Of a DNA stretch of 64,000 nucleotides, positions 23,263-34,762 are shown piece after piece. The stretch's first letter is position 1. Each line of letters begins with the position of its first letter. The position numbers and the translations under genes were made by a program. Source of the DNA: Melampsora larici-populina 98AG31 (Eukaryota; Basidiomycota; Pucciniomycetes; Pucciniales; Melampsoraceae); assembly GCF_000204055.1 (NCBI RefSeq), contig NW_006768784.1, positions 855,323 to 919,322 on the forward strand. The letters are read 5' to 3'. The notes beneath the pieces are model-generated. The model did not search any database. It saw only the letters and a program-made list of their open reading frames with translations, and was not told the DNA's origin.

Positions 23263-24569
23263 TCAATGATGATTTCGGTGGGCTCGATAATGAGCCCACA
23301 TTCTCTCTGCAATGTTGTCTCGCTGAGCGTTTGCAGCAGCTCGGTCGCGTCTTCTGGGAGGTACAAAGTCCTCTTGGGCTTGTTGAACCCAAGCACGATC
23401 TCGATCTTGTTGTTCTCGATCAAACTCATCGAAAAATTGGTCTTCACCACCTCGCATGATGAGGTTGTGAAGGACTGCGAGGGCGAGAACCAGAGATCCT
23501 TGTCGATGAATCGGAAAACATCGCATCAACATGAGTATGACAAATCTAATTTTGAATACACCAAATATTCGTTCGATGATCATTCGGAGTTGAGAGTGGC
23601 GGTAATTGAACAGCTCCTGATAGTTTTGTGGTGCAGTCCGGCCACGAGCCCACTCTTGGATGTGATAACGGAAGCCACGGTATGGTGCTAAGATGCCATT
23701 ACCGTTTGCATACGCTGCATCACCTAGATAGAAGCGTCCTGGAAGAAAAAAAGGACCAAAGTGAGGTGAGAAGAAAAGTATGAAAATGAAACTATGAAAT
23801 GAGAAAAAAACATACCTTCAGGAATGACAAAGTCACCCTCATGCCTAGCAGCGTATAGTACATTGGGATCGGATGTACTTCCTTCAAAACCAGCAAGTAT
23901 GAATGAAAAGGTGAGATCAAAGGAGCATGCTGCCAGAACATTCTGGGTGAGCAACACCTTTCGATTTCGATACGGAGTCTGATCGGCGACCGCCGCTCTC
24001 ACCGGGATATGAGTGCCGTCAAGAGCACCAATACACCCATCGAAGAACGGTGAGTATCGGTTGTTTTCAGCGATGCGGTCAGGGATAGGGTATTCAGGCC
24101 CCGGTTGAGTGATGATTTTGTCTTTCAAGCTCTCAAGAACGTCAAGAACTTTGTTGTAGTATCTGGAAATGGTTTCGCCAGAATGTGGCCATCGTTCAGC
24201 TGCAGTGAGGTTGGTAGACGCATTTCCAACTATATATAAAAATATCATAAATTGTTCATTGGCTGATACATGAATTGTATCGTCAAGATGTGGCTGTAGA
24301 ATCTTCATGATTGACTTGAAGGTGGCTTTGTCCATGCGCAAAACTTGTCGGAAGCGTCCTGGATGTCCTTCAAGCAGTTCTCTTTCGTAGAGAAAACCCC
24401 GAAGAGCCGAGGTGTGATAAGGTTGTTTTGGAAGCCCTCGTCGATAAGCAAGATTACGAGCGTGCTCGAGAAGAAGGTTGAGGACAAGGTCATCGTCATC
24501 TTCGTCGGATGAAGGCCAGGGTGATCTTAGATCGATACTTGAATCAGAGTCAGAGTCCGTATTGGACAT
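23263..24569 (-). CDS. PIF/Harbinger transposase (DDE nuclease), intact
   Basis: Exons 24569-23816 and 23738-23263 join in phase to 409 aa. The N-terminus is acidic and Ser-rich (DSDSDSSIDL). A helical region follows (MDKATFKSIMKILQPHL..ERWPHSGETISRYYNKVL). The nuclease core has GALDGTHIPV with the first Asp, EGSTSDPNVLYAA with the second and IIERIFGVFK with the Glu. This is the harbi1-like DDE pattern, and length is normal for the family. No stops or frameshifts were found. The protein should cut at the GGGCACGTTTGG ends with a 3-bp duplication, together with the partner protein at 21554. It is distinct in sequence from the outer, broken transposase. Confidence 0.9.
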
Positions 24570-25065
24570 CTTGGAAAAGGTAGATGTGATGGATGTGAAG
24601 GTGAGATGAGGTAATTTCGGAGGTTGTTTGGGTTTGCTACCAAACGTGATCTTGGAAAAAGGGATCCAGATTGAGATTTTTCGACAAAATCTCAATCGCC
24701 CCGGGGCGAAGTCACGGACCCCAAATTGAGGTTACCCGTTGCAATCGCAACCAAACGTGCCCTGATGCAGTCGTAGGGACCGCAAGTCTAAAACAGGTCC
24801 ATAGTGGACCTGTCTAGATTTTAGCACTAAACTTACGATAAATCACCGAGTTACCGCACCCATAGTGGGTGCTCTTACTGCGACACGAGTTACATTCATA
24901 GTTCCGGTACCGGTCCTGGATCATCGACATTTTGGCGTCAAGACCCGTGAATCGCGTGAAGAGCTTTAACCCGTGACTTGCCAAACTACAAAGTTGACCC
25001 AATTTAACTTCATCTTTCATCTCATCACAACTTCTCTCAAACCCACCATCGGTTCTGTCATCTTT

Positions 25066-25071
25066 ACGCGT
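25066..25071 (+). promoter_or_regulatory. MluI cell-cycle box (ACGCGT) upstream of RPA1
   Basis: ACGCGT lies 62 bp before the RPA1 start codon. This hexamer is the MBF-binding site that gives G1/S expression to DNA replication genes, including RFA1, in ascomycete yeasts. A related CGCG-containing stretch (AATCGCGTG) is at about 24951. Function in this organism is inferred. The partial RPA1 copy at 10347 lacks the exact site. Confidence 0.5.
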
Positions 25072-25132
25072 TTTGCTACCCCCTTCAACTTTAACACCTA
25101 CTCATACTTTGATCGCTACTTCTTCAAGAAAG

Positions 25133-27451
25133 ATGATTCATCAGGTTTGAAATATTACCATTTTATCATATCATTTTCATAAGCATTCTGAATTCATATT
25201 GACCTTTGAGATATCTTCTATTTGACTTGATAGCTTACTGAAGGGGCCGTGCTCAAGCTTCATGAAGAACAAAAAGAAGATATACCCGATCTAGTTCTCC
25301 AAGTCCTTTCTCTCAAACCAGTCGGAGTTCCCAATGCTAGAGCTGTTACTGCCGGACCTCAACGATGGAGGTCAGTATCTCTCTTTCTCTTTTTATCTTC
25401 CCACCAGCAACACGTGATACTGATCACGTTTGTTTTTCATCTTTCTTGTTACACAGACTCATGATTTCAGATGGAGTTCATTTTATTACTGCTATGCTTT
25501 CAACCCAACTTAATCATTTGATAGATGAAGGAATGTTGCAAAGGATGTGTATTGTCAAACTACCCAGTTATACCATCAATATGGTAGGAGAACGTCGAGT
25601 GGTGGTCTTATTGACTGTAGAGGTGATCGATAGTACTTGTACCGAAAAGATTGGTAATCCTACAGCATGTGATGCACCAGAGGGTGGAGCGGCTCGTCCT
25701 GTAGTCGCTAAACCTGAACCTACAAATGAAGATACTAAACCGACGATAACGCCTTCTAAACCTATGGTGTCAAACTCTAATGCTAAACCATCGATCAATG
25801 CTTCTAATCGTCAGGGCGGACCTTCTGTGATCCCAATCATGGGTCTAAGTCCTTATTCCAACAAGTGAGAGCATCTTTCTCGATACCTCCATCTTATTTT
25901 CAAAAGGTCTTGTGATAATTCTGACATTTTTTTTTCCTAACAGATGGAGAATCAAAGCAAGAGTTGTGCAAAAATCTGATATCAAACACTGGCATAATGC
26001 ACGTGGTGAAGGAAAACTTTTCTCCGTTACTTTTTCAGATGAATCAGGTCAAATCAAAGCTACTGGATTTAATGATACGGTTGATCAATTATACGAACGA
26101 TTAGTCGTCGGTGACGTTTTTTTCGTTTCACGTGCCAAGGTTTCATTGGCCAAGAAACAGTTTAATACTTTACCACATGATTATGAAATCATGTTTGAGA
26201 ATCAAACTGAAGTTGATGAAGTGAGTCATCAATCCCTCCAACTCTTCATTGATTCGATTTTACTAATCCTGGTTTTGTAATTCCTTTTGTTCTAATAGTG
26301 TGTGGATGCAGGCGATATTCCTTTAATTCAGTTGAACAAGTATATGCAACTTGGCCAATTAGGCGAAGTTGAGAAAGACCATGTCTGTGATATTGTAGCA
26401 GTGCTTAAAGATGCTGGTGAATTAGGACAGATTGTGACCAAACAAACCCAACGAGAAGTACGCGAAAACTTACGATAGCTGTCTATCTATCAATCTTGAT
26501 CTGACACGATCTCATTGTTTACAGATGTCAAAACGTGATATTACATTGGTTGATCAATCTGCATTTTCAATTCGAATGACTCTATGGGGAAAACAAGCGG
26601 AAGATTTCAATGCACCTGTCGAATCGATCTTAGCATTCCAAGGAGTAAGAGTAGGAGATTTCCAAGGTCGAAACCTAAGCATGGTTTCATCTTCGATCAT
26701 GGCCATCAACCCCGAAATTCCCGAAGCCTTTGATTTACGAGGATGGTATGATACCGAAGGAGCGACTGTTGCGATCCAAAGTCATTCAGGAGCAGGAAGT
26801 GTAGGAATGAATAACCAAGCACCTATCACCGAAGATAGTTTGAAAACCATTGTTCAAGTTAAACAAGAAGAATTAGGTCAAAGTGAAAAAGGAGATTATT
26901 TCAATTTAAGAGCTACTGTGTTGTTTATCAAGAATGAAACGTTTTCTTATCCTGCTTGTCCTACTGAAAGATGTAATAAGAAAATGGTACAAGATGGCGA
27001 TGATGAATGGAAATGTGAGAAATGTGATAAAACTTATCCTGCACCTGATCATCGGTAAGTTTTTAAGAATTTTCATTTATACGATGATGATGATTGAAAA
27101 AAAAATGATCTGATGGCCTTCTTTATGATGAAAAATAGATACCTGATCCAATTAACAGCAAGTGATTATTCAGGAGTGATGTATTTATCAGGATTTAATG
27201 AAGTAGGACAAATCCTGTTGGGTAAAACGGCCAATGAATTAATTCAATTACAACAAGAAGATGAAGAGAATTTTAAAAGAGCGATCTTGGATGCTACTTA
27301 TCGTACTTGGGATTTCGTTTGTAGAGCCAAACGAGAAGTTTATCAAGATACGCCTAGAACTAAGTATTCGATTATTAGATTGGGTGAAGTGAATTGGAAA
27401 GAAGCTGGATTGGGTTTAGCTGATCTTATCACGAAGAATTATGGGGCTTAA
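25133..27451 (+). CDS. RFA1: Replication protein A 70-kDa subunit
   Basis: Exons 25133-25144, 25234-25370, 25457-25864, 25944-26220, 26299-26457, 26525-27054 and 27139-27451 join to 611 aa, close to human (616) and yeast Rfa1. Domains in order: N-terminal OB fold (about 1-115), linker, DNA-binding OB folds A (WRIKARVVQKSDIKHW onward) and B (SKRDITLVDQSAFS), and C with its zinc ribbon (CPTERCNKKM..CEKCDK). RPA is the trimeric single-strand DNA-binding complex of replication, repair and recombination in the nucleus; this subunit supplies most of the DNA contacts. The tiny first exon encodes only MIHQ. It was chosen because it joins in phase to the conserved LTEGAVLKLHEEQ and because the duplicate gene has the same arrangement. 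A Harbinger element ends 258 bp upstream, leaving a short promoter with an ACGCGT box. Confidence 0.95.
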
Positions 27452-28488
27452 GATTTAGGAAACTTGAGAAAAAGAAAAAAAAATGAATTTATATATTGAT
27501 TTTGATTTTTGATTTTGTTTTGGTTTCATGCTTGGATTTGGTTTCTTATTATATATAATCCTTTCTTTTATTATCATAAAATCAAAACTTGTACTTTTTG
27601 TTTTGTTTTGAAGTTTGAATTAAGGGGTATTACAATTACTAGCACTTTGAGATCTATATATACACGAAAATCGAAATTAAATAGTTTTCTGTAAAGCTTT
27701 TTGGGCAATCAAAGACTTGCAATATGATGAGTCTGTATGAAATTGGTTTGTTTTGAATCGGAATTCATGTGCCCAATGGCGTGACGTGTATACATGAGGT
27801 TTTCTTTCCTTTTCTTTATTGGATCAAAGTCAAGTATTTTAAGTTGATTAATGGTTTTTAGGTCTCAATTCAGATAACATGTTGAATGGCTTTTGAGTAC
27901 ATTTCACTCTGATTACTTAATGAACTTGATGACTTGTATTCTGGTTATCAAGTTTGGGTTGTTGTACCACGTGACACGCATACAACCTGCAAGGAATTTC
28001 AACTTGATTTGATAATGTGAAAATAGTCAGAAATAGTCACTTGCAGTCCAGCTCCCAAACGCACAACCACGTTGGTAAAGACATCACGGAGCGTTATTGT
28101 TGATTTTGTCATTTTTCTAATCTTTCTTCCTTCAAAGATACACCAACTTAGCCAAACAAAATTCTTTTTCTGCTCATGAAATATGAATGAAAAAAACAAG
28201 ATAAAACGAAACAAGACCATATTAAAATGGTACATAAATATTCAACATAAATACAAACTATATACAATTGCTAGGTATCATCAGAAATATTAAAACTTGA
28301 GCGTTCCATTCATCAGTACAAAAATCCTTTCATCATTTCAAATTGATCTTCATCGATTTATTGAGTCCATTTCTTCTTAATACAATCAGTTTTCTAACTT
28401 TTCAGGGTACTGATAGCCTCAAGATGATTTGAAGAGTAATGAAACAAGGATTGTTTGAGGAGGAAGAATTAAAGGAAAGGATCATTTA
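27452..28488. other. Spacer between convergent genes
   Basis: 3' flanks of RPA1 (+) and the VTT-domain gene (-). AT-rich, with a T-rich run near 27490-27620. No RNA gene, repeat or domain-bearing frame was recognised. Confidence 0.5.
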
Positions 28489-29950
28489 TCAGTAATCAAA
28501 TTGATCAGAACGGTAAATGAAATCAATTTGATTTGACTTACAATCATAAGGTTGAACTCCACTATCAGGATGATTATGAAGCGCATTTTGATTCTTAAGA
28601 TCCAATCTATTTTGCAGTACAATAGGTTTAACTTTTTTCATTCTCCAATAAATATAAATTGCAGCAATGATAGTGATTAGAAAAGATAAAATCAAAACTG
28701 AATATTCGACTAATTTTTCAGATGTAGATTTTGATTTTTTTCCCACTTCAAATAATGTACCTAAATAAACATGTGATAATTGTTTGGGCATCGATAAGAT
28801 TGTGGCAGCTGAAAAGATCCAAACGTTCATGCCACTTGTGGCTAAGACTGGGGTTAATAGATGACTGGGAATAGCTGAAAGTCTGGCTAAGAGTGCAATC
28901 TATTAAACCAAAAAAAAACATCAGAAGAAGAAAAAAAAAACAATTTTGTTTATCTAGTAAAATGAAACAGAAGTAGTAAATTCAAGAGACTTACCCAAAA
29001 TCCACCTTCTCTAATTACTAAACTTAGAGTAGCAAAACTCATATTCTTTTCTTCATACCTTTCAGCTCTTGATTTACAAGCATATTTAAAAACGAAAAAA
29101 TTTGCTAATTCTCCTAAATAAGTACCGATTGAAACTATACCGAATCCGATCCAAAGTCCCCAAACCAAACCACAAAGTAAAACTATAATCTAAAAGATCA
29201 AAGAAATCGAGTCATATCGGTTTTAGAACTTGATTGATTTTGTTGATAAGAAGAATTTTGATTGAAAGAGATTTTTTTCTTGTTGAGAGTTTACTTACTT
29301 CGTGTCCAAGTAAAGGTGGAAAAGAAATAATAATCAAAATCAAAATAGGTATAACCCAACCAATCTTAAAGTTTCCTACTTTTAATTCTCTTAAATCTTC
29401 TGCAAAAGGTTTTAATGCTTTAATGATTTGAGCATGATAAACTTTTTAATCCGAAAAAAAAAATCATATGATTTTGGTTAGTTAGTTTGGAAAATTGTTT
29501 AGGGGTTAATCTTGTGTTGTGTTGAATTGATTTACTTGTGATGAGTGCGATTATTCCTACGATTAAGATCGTTATGATATACCATTTGATTTGATTCCGA
29601 CGTAAAAATCTGTAAAGAGTTTTTTTAAAGGAAATGATTCAAAGATCATCAGTTTTGATAGAAAAGATTCAAAAAAATATGTATGTACTGAAAAAAAAAT
29701 CTATCAAAGATTTATAAATGTTAAAAGAATTGCTCAACTTGATTCTAAATTTCTTAAATCCTTTCAAAGATTCGATTTCTTGCATTTCACTTTGTTCTTT
29801 GAAACCGATTTCATCATTCGTCGTTCTTGCAGATGGAAAGTTAACTAACTCAGGCATGGTATGTTGTTGAGGAGGATAACAATCAGATGAAGTGATCGGC
29901 TGATCATTTCCATACGGAAGATACCGTGGATCAGACGTTAAAGGTGGCAT
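28489..29950 (-). CDS. VTT-domain (SNARE-associated Golgi/TVP38-like) membrane protein, copy 1
   Basis: Exons 29950-29739, 29609-29536, 29441-29299, 29189-28995 and 28899-28489 join to 344 aa. The N-terminal ~70 residues are hydrophilic. Several hydrophobic segments follow, with the VTT/DedA signature VWGLWIGFGIVSIGTYLGEL, the charged loop around FKYACKSRAERYEEK, and LARLSAIPSHLLTPVLATSG. A last membrane segment (VLILSFLITIIAAIYIYWR) precedes a short cytosolic tail. Family members (yeast Tvp38, TMEM64, DedA) are multispanning endomembrane proteins; related TMEM41B/VMP1 are lipid scramblases. It is a paralog of 34763-36586: exon lengths 143 and 195 are identical and all shared introns are in the same positions, but it lacks that gene's extra acidic tail. 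The two genes point away from each other. Confidence 0.82.
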
Positions 29951-31478
29951 ACTCTTTCGTAAAAGTGAAAGTAAAGTAAAAGTAAATAAGCTTGAATCTT
30001 TCAAAGTTTCTAGCTTAGAAATCTTTAAGAAGAAGGTGTTCACTGATACTGAAAGGTTCGATAGGTGGTTGAAGAGGTGATGGTTGGGAAGTTGATAGGT
30101 TAGTCTTATATACAAAACCTGATCCCAAATCAACGTAACCAAGTGTATCCAGTAAACTTGGAGTCAGATAGAGCAAATCGGTTTTGTCAATGGATTGAAA
30201 ATGCAACTTTAAGATCTTTAAAAACTGACCGACCGAGCTTTGGTCAATGAAACTCAATCAATTTCGGACAAATGAGCACCGAGGACTCAGAGGAATTTGT
30301 TTAGATTTTTATTAACGTCAACTGTAGCAGAGATATTCACATGAAGCTGAAAAGTTTGTGACACCTTTCGAAGATCTGAGTGATAGCTTATAGGCTTAGC
30401 CCACCGTAGTTGGCTGTCGGAGAAATGGACACCGAGGTTCTTTCACAAAATCAAATTAAGCTTCACCATATAGTCTTCGCTACCAAAAAAAATGACTATG
30501 GTGTTTTTTTTAGCAGCAAGGTGTTTCAAATATTGATGAGTTTCAATTTTACCCAAGCAATTTGTTAAGAAAACTTATCTTGGCGTAAGAACACAAGAAA
30601 TATGATACGATTCTTTTGCTTAAACGCTTTTCTCACTTTCAAACCTCCTTGAACTTGAAGTAAGATATAGTACAAAGACTGATCTCAACCAAAGTCATAT
30701 ATGTAAAGATAAATCATTAATTTTCAAAGTAGCCAAGATGGTTAATCTTTACAAATTGGTATCAATTGTTTTTTTAAAAATTCCTTGCACTGCCACACAC
30801 CTATAGGTATACAGTTTGAGTTTCAATAATCGGAGTGGCACTAAACTCAATGTTTTACTTCTACGCAGATCAATCATATATATGCAGAACTTAGGTAGGA
30901 TTTCTTTGTTTGGTCAAGTTGGTATCGTGTCAGAAAAAGAGTAAGGATTTTTGTAAATACGTGAGCAAAGTCTCAGCTAAGAGGTATAAATGCAAGCTTT
31001 TATCAAACTCATGATACATTATAAGTGTATAAATCTTTGAGACTTTAGACTTCCAATTGTGAGTGTTTTTGATCGGTTGAAATTTTTTGGGTTCTTCAAA
31101 TATGATTCTGATGTAGATTATGGGGTTTGATAGGGCGATTGATTTGGTACATATGTTTGATGATAAATCCTCTTTGGAAGAAGAAACCATCGAGATTGAA
31201 TGAATTGTTTAACAGACGAATGTTGATGAATTTGATTATGATGGATAGAAATCAAATCTGAATTCAAACCTCAAAGATAAAAAAATCAAGTATTATACAA
31301 AGATAAAAGTGTTCAAACATGAAGAAAAGTAGAAATCATTCAAAGAAAAAACCCAGCATAGATATATACATGATCAAACCTATCTCTACATGAATTTTAA
31401 GAAAAGTTAACAAATCCAATAAAGAAAAAACGGGAAAAAGAAGATAATACAATGAATCTTGGGGTTTGATTATTATCA
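29951..31478. other. Promoter side of VTT copy 1 and flank; no gene seen
   Basis: AT-rich sequence. A short motif, TCGGANAAATGNACACCGAGG-like, occurs twice (about 30266 and 30417) and may be a regulatory direct repeat. No frame with a recognisable domain was found on either strand. Confidence 0.4.
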
Positions 31479-32114
31479 TTACATTGGTTGAGAAGGTGGA
31501 GGACCAGGTTGCCTGAAAAAAAAGTCATCAAACCAAATAAGTTTAAAATCATTTATCCAATCAAATCATCAAGAATTTACATGTTTGGTGCATAACCTGG
31601 TTGAGCAAAGACTGGAGGAGCAAAACCAGCTATCATGGGTTGAAATGAATTTAATTCGGCTTGCCAATCTACCAAAAGAAAAAAAAAAGAAAAAGAAAAA
31701 TTAGATGAGTAAGATGTGAAATCGAAAGTGAAAATGAAGAAAAGGATAACTTACTACATATACTACAATGCCAAATATCTTTACTTTTTAATGGAATCAA
31801 TGGTACACAACAAATCTAAAGAAACGAAAAATCAAATCAGATTCCAAACCAACTTCAAAAGCAAAGAAAATATGAAGAAAAGAAAGGACTAACTTCTATC
31901 CACATTCTACTATCGGCTTGAAACACACTGGCGTTATGACACCTAGGACATATCCTAGGTTGACCGTCACCACCTCCTTGATTGATTTTAGTTGGACATC
32001 CGATTCTACATGAAAGAAACCCGAAACGAAACTCGAATGTAAGTTAAAGATTTGGGTTGAACAGTGATGCTTGGTTTTGACTTACGAAATACAGATACAT
32101 ATATCATCACACAT
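31479..32114 (-). CDS. Small zinc-ribbon protein (zinc-ribbon 15 type)
   Basis: Exons 32114-32086, 32005-31894, 31815-31755, 31668-31581 and 31512-31479 join to 107 aa. Two CxxC pairs form the ribbon: CPRC in RICPRCHNASVFQADS and CSIC in DIWHCSICNWQ. The segment between them (WIEICCVPLIPLKSKD) is hydrophobic, which is typical of fungal zinc-ribbon 15 proteins. The N-terminus CDDICICISIGCPTK fits the family's usual short hydrophobic start before IGCPTK. The tail is Pro/Gln/Met-rich (QPGPPPSQPM). All exons are short, so no single long frame reveals the gene, but phases agree throughout. The biochemical role of the family is unknown; membrane association is suggested by the hydrophobic stretches. 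Confidence 0.75.
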
Positions 32115-33087
32115 CTTATGGTAAGAAAAGGTTTGAAGTTTTTTGGAAAGTTATGAATGTTTGATTGGTTGGTTGAAGGATTGTAGAAAATTGTAAAAGC
32201 CTATGATCCGTTGAGATACATCAATTAAAAAGCGAAGAGAAGTCCGATGTAGGAGATTAAAAGAACTGGAGATGAGAAGGATCAAGCGTGGCGACTCGCG
32301 AGGATCGTGCAAAGAACATTCAAAAGGTTTTGTTGATCTGGATCGTCACATTCAATTTCATCCAGCCTGGCAAGAGTGACAAGAGGCGGTGCAAAGTTTA
32401 ATTTCCAACCGTTGCTGCATACAGTCAAAGTCAGTTTCGTGAGTGAGATTTCACAGTTTCGTGAATTGAATGACACTTCAATGGACAGGTAGGTCAATTG
32501 TTACTATGATGTCATCATCATTCATGCTCACGAGTCACCAAGCTGAAAATCAAAGAGATTATTCACAATCAATTCAGAAAGGCTTCTTACCACTTCCCTT
32601 GACTAATTTGCTTGATTCTGGGGAACAAAATTGGGTCAAGGTTTTGTGGGTTTATGAGGTCTCTTCTGATTTGTTTATCCAAGAACTTGGAAAGTGGAAC
32701 ATACGAGTTTTTAAGATATATGATCAAGAATGGTCAAGTTTTGAAGTTTACAAAAGGTTTGTAAAGATCAATTGATAAGTTGATCAACAGATAACCAATG
32801 GTAAACTCGATTCAAGTGCAATCTATAGCATGACAAGAAGTGAAAATCGTTCAAAGACTTTTAATCAGTTCACAAATCCAAAAAGTCTCAGTTTTGAGGA
32901 CTGAAACTTTAAATGAGATCAAACTGAATAAAGTTAAAATGAAAACAAAGTTCATTTCCAAATATAAAGAAACCAAAATCATCTAGAACCAACTCTTACC
33001 AAAAAAAAAACAAATCCGTCCATAAACCTTCATTCGTCTTTTCCTGATTCTTTTGCAAGGACATCATCTAGTACTATCTTCCCGAAG
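32115..33087. other. No supported gene
   Basis: Open frames at 32470-32775 (+) and 32282-32497 (-) overlap and have no domain I recognise. The region probably contains the promoters of the reverse zinc-ribbon gene and the forward gene at 33088. Confidence 0.35.
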
Positions 33088-33605
33088 ATGACCGAACCAG
33101 AAAAGTTGAGCAGTTTTCTTTCATTGTTCGATTCACATTTTGCAAAAGAGTTAAAACGTATGTTTGAATTGGAACCGAAAGAAAAACGAGTTTAGAAACC
33201 TCTGGTTCGACGGGTTTAAGTGATTCGAATTCAGAAGAAATTCAAGGTGATGAGTATCCTACACAACACCATGCTGGAAAAGTAGGCTTAGGACCACAAT
33301 GTAAAACTATCCTTTCTGTGGTTCTCAATCGATTTCATCCTCAAAAAACTAAAAAGAAATTGACTTTTGTTGGAAAAACGATATGGTTTTTTTGTGTAGA
33401 TCATAAAGGAGAAAGTATGATAGATAAAGTTAAAGGTCTTACACATAAACTGGTTGGAAAAGGTAAAGATGATGAACATGAACTTCGTAGTGATCAAGAC
33501 CAAGGGTTTGGTGAATTAGGATTAGGAAACACAGGATCACAAAAAGATGGGATTCAAGAAGTTTGTTTTTTCCTTCTTAAACTTTGTGAAAAAAAGATTA
33601 ATTGA
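33088..33605 (+). CDS. Small hydrophilic protein, possibly CsbD-like
   Basis: Suggested exons are 33088-33157, 33196-33300 and 33400-33605. The middle part gives EYPTQHHAGKVGLGPQ joined to YHKGESMIDKVKGLTHKLVG. An HAGxVGLGP-Y block followed by a DK-x-KG-hydrophobic repeat is seen in small fungal proteins sometimes annotated as CsbD-like stress proteins. The second intron is convincing. The first would be only 38 bp, very short; without it a TAG at 33193-33195 stops the frame. The gene is therefore either mis-modelled at its 5' end or broken. The C-terminal end is also uncertain: the frame may leave the gene near 33564 through a GTTTGT donor. Confidence 0.45.
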
Positions 33606-34762
33606 TTCGAGTTGAATTTTTCCGTTTTTTTGGGGGCTAGGAGATGGGGTCTGAAGGTGTTGATCATCGTCATAAGCTTGAGTGAAGATAAAATTGGGAT
33701 TCTTATTGGACTTTTTATCATTGATGATAGTTTTGGAGAATTGATTTTGACGGTTTGGTCGACCAAAAGAAGTGATCTCATGGAAGTTGAACTGATCAAA
33801 TTAGTTGGTCTTCAAGACTTTGAACACATTTCGATTGGTTTGATCTTTTCTTATGTAACTGCAATCTCAACAATCAAAGTGGGTTTATTCTTTCATGGTT
33901 ATCAAGATTGGTTTTGGATTTATGGTGAATGTGTTGTAGAAACCCAATCATCTGATAAAAGCGTTTTACCAATCGTCAACAACATGGTATGATGGCTCAA
34001 ACTCATCATGGTACTTTCTCAGAGTAGATGTAAAAAGGGTCTTTTAACAAGAAACATGATTTTTGGAAGACCGGTTTGATGAAATCTTATTAAGGAAATT
34101 ATACTTGAGAAGGAATATTAGATTTCTGAACTGGATTTGATCATTCGTCTTATATTTGATTGTAAGAGTCTGAAGGTTTAGCTTTTTATAGGAACATGTT
34201 TAGAATATTTTTGATTGAAACTTAAAATGATGAGAGATAGAATTTGGTAATTTACCATTTTTAGTTGAGTAGAGTGTAACAACGAAGAAGACCTTTATCG
34301 ATTTGATTTGATTTGATTTGAATTTTAGTGATCCATGAAATGGCAAGTTGTTTCATCAGTTTACCCTCCTTTCAACCGATCTCATCCAGACACAGCACAC
34401 AGCACACACAGCAAAACTACATTATCAAACAAAGAAGAATCGAGTTTTTAAACTAGAAAACTTAAAATTAATCTAATCCAATCTAATCTAAAATCGATTT
34501 ATTCAAATTTAACCAACTCTTACTTACCAACTCAAGCCTTCTTATCAATCATCATCACCATCTTATCAACTTCAACTTCATATCTGTTCGAACTCATCTA
34601 TCATTCTATTCATTCTTATCACTTATCATATATCATTCTCATTCTCAAACTCATTCAACTAAATCAAATCAAATCAAACTCATCATCAAACTCATAACCA
34701 AACTCATCATCAAACTCATCACCAAACTCATAATAATCAAATCAAACCCGACTACAAAAACA
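33606..34762. other. Open frame of unknown nature and promoter of VTT copy 2
   Basis: 33612-33992 on + is open for 126 codons without a recognised family; blocks such as SFGELILTVWSTK vaguely recall an OB fold but that is weak. From about 34340 the sequence becomes C/A-rich, with a short repeated CAAACTCATCA motif (about 34670-34735). This fits a leader or promoter of the gene at 34763. Confidence 0.35.

Larger units (their letters stand above)
21147..24762. mobile_element. Inner, intact PIF/Harbinger element (3.6 kb, TGA duplication)
   Basis: The ends are GGGCACGTTTGGTTG at 21147 and its complement ending at 24762. TGA flanks both sides (21144-21146 and 24763-24765), a 3-bp duplication as in Harbinger elements although not the usual TWA. 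Payload: a Myb/SANT-like protein on + (21554-23011) and a transposase on - (23263-24569), arranged tail to tail. Both frames are open, so the element could be autonomous. It lies inside the outer Harbinger element and is therefore the younger insertion. Confidence 0.88.
18183..24874. mobile_element. Outer PIF/Harbinger element (6.7 kb, TTA duplication)
   Basis: GAGCACCCACTATGG begins the left end (18183) and, inverted, the right end (24874). TTA flanks both sides (18180-18182 and 24875-24877). Shorter copies of the CCACTATGG/CCATAGTGG core recur just inside both ends (for example 18271-18280, 18329-18336 and about 24797-24806), a likely transposase-binding pattern. Payload: a transposase pseudogene on + (18415-19753) and a convergent intact SANT-type partner on - (20008-20917). 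A second Harbinger element (21147-24762) is inserted inside; without it this element would be about 3.1 kb. Its right end lies 258 bp upstream of the RPA1 start. Confidence 0.9.

Noticed and set aside
33612..33992. OB-fold protein related to RPA or shelterin
   Set aside because: Only one short block suggests an OB strand pattern. There is no consistent motif set, so it is left as an unknown open frame.
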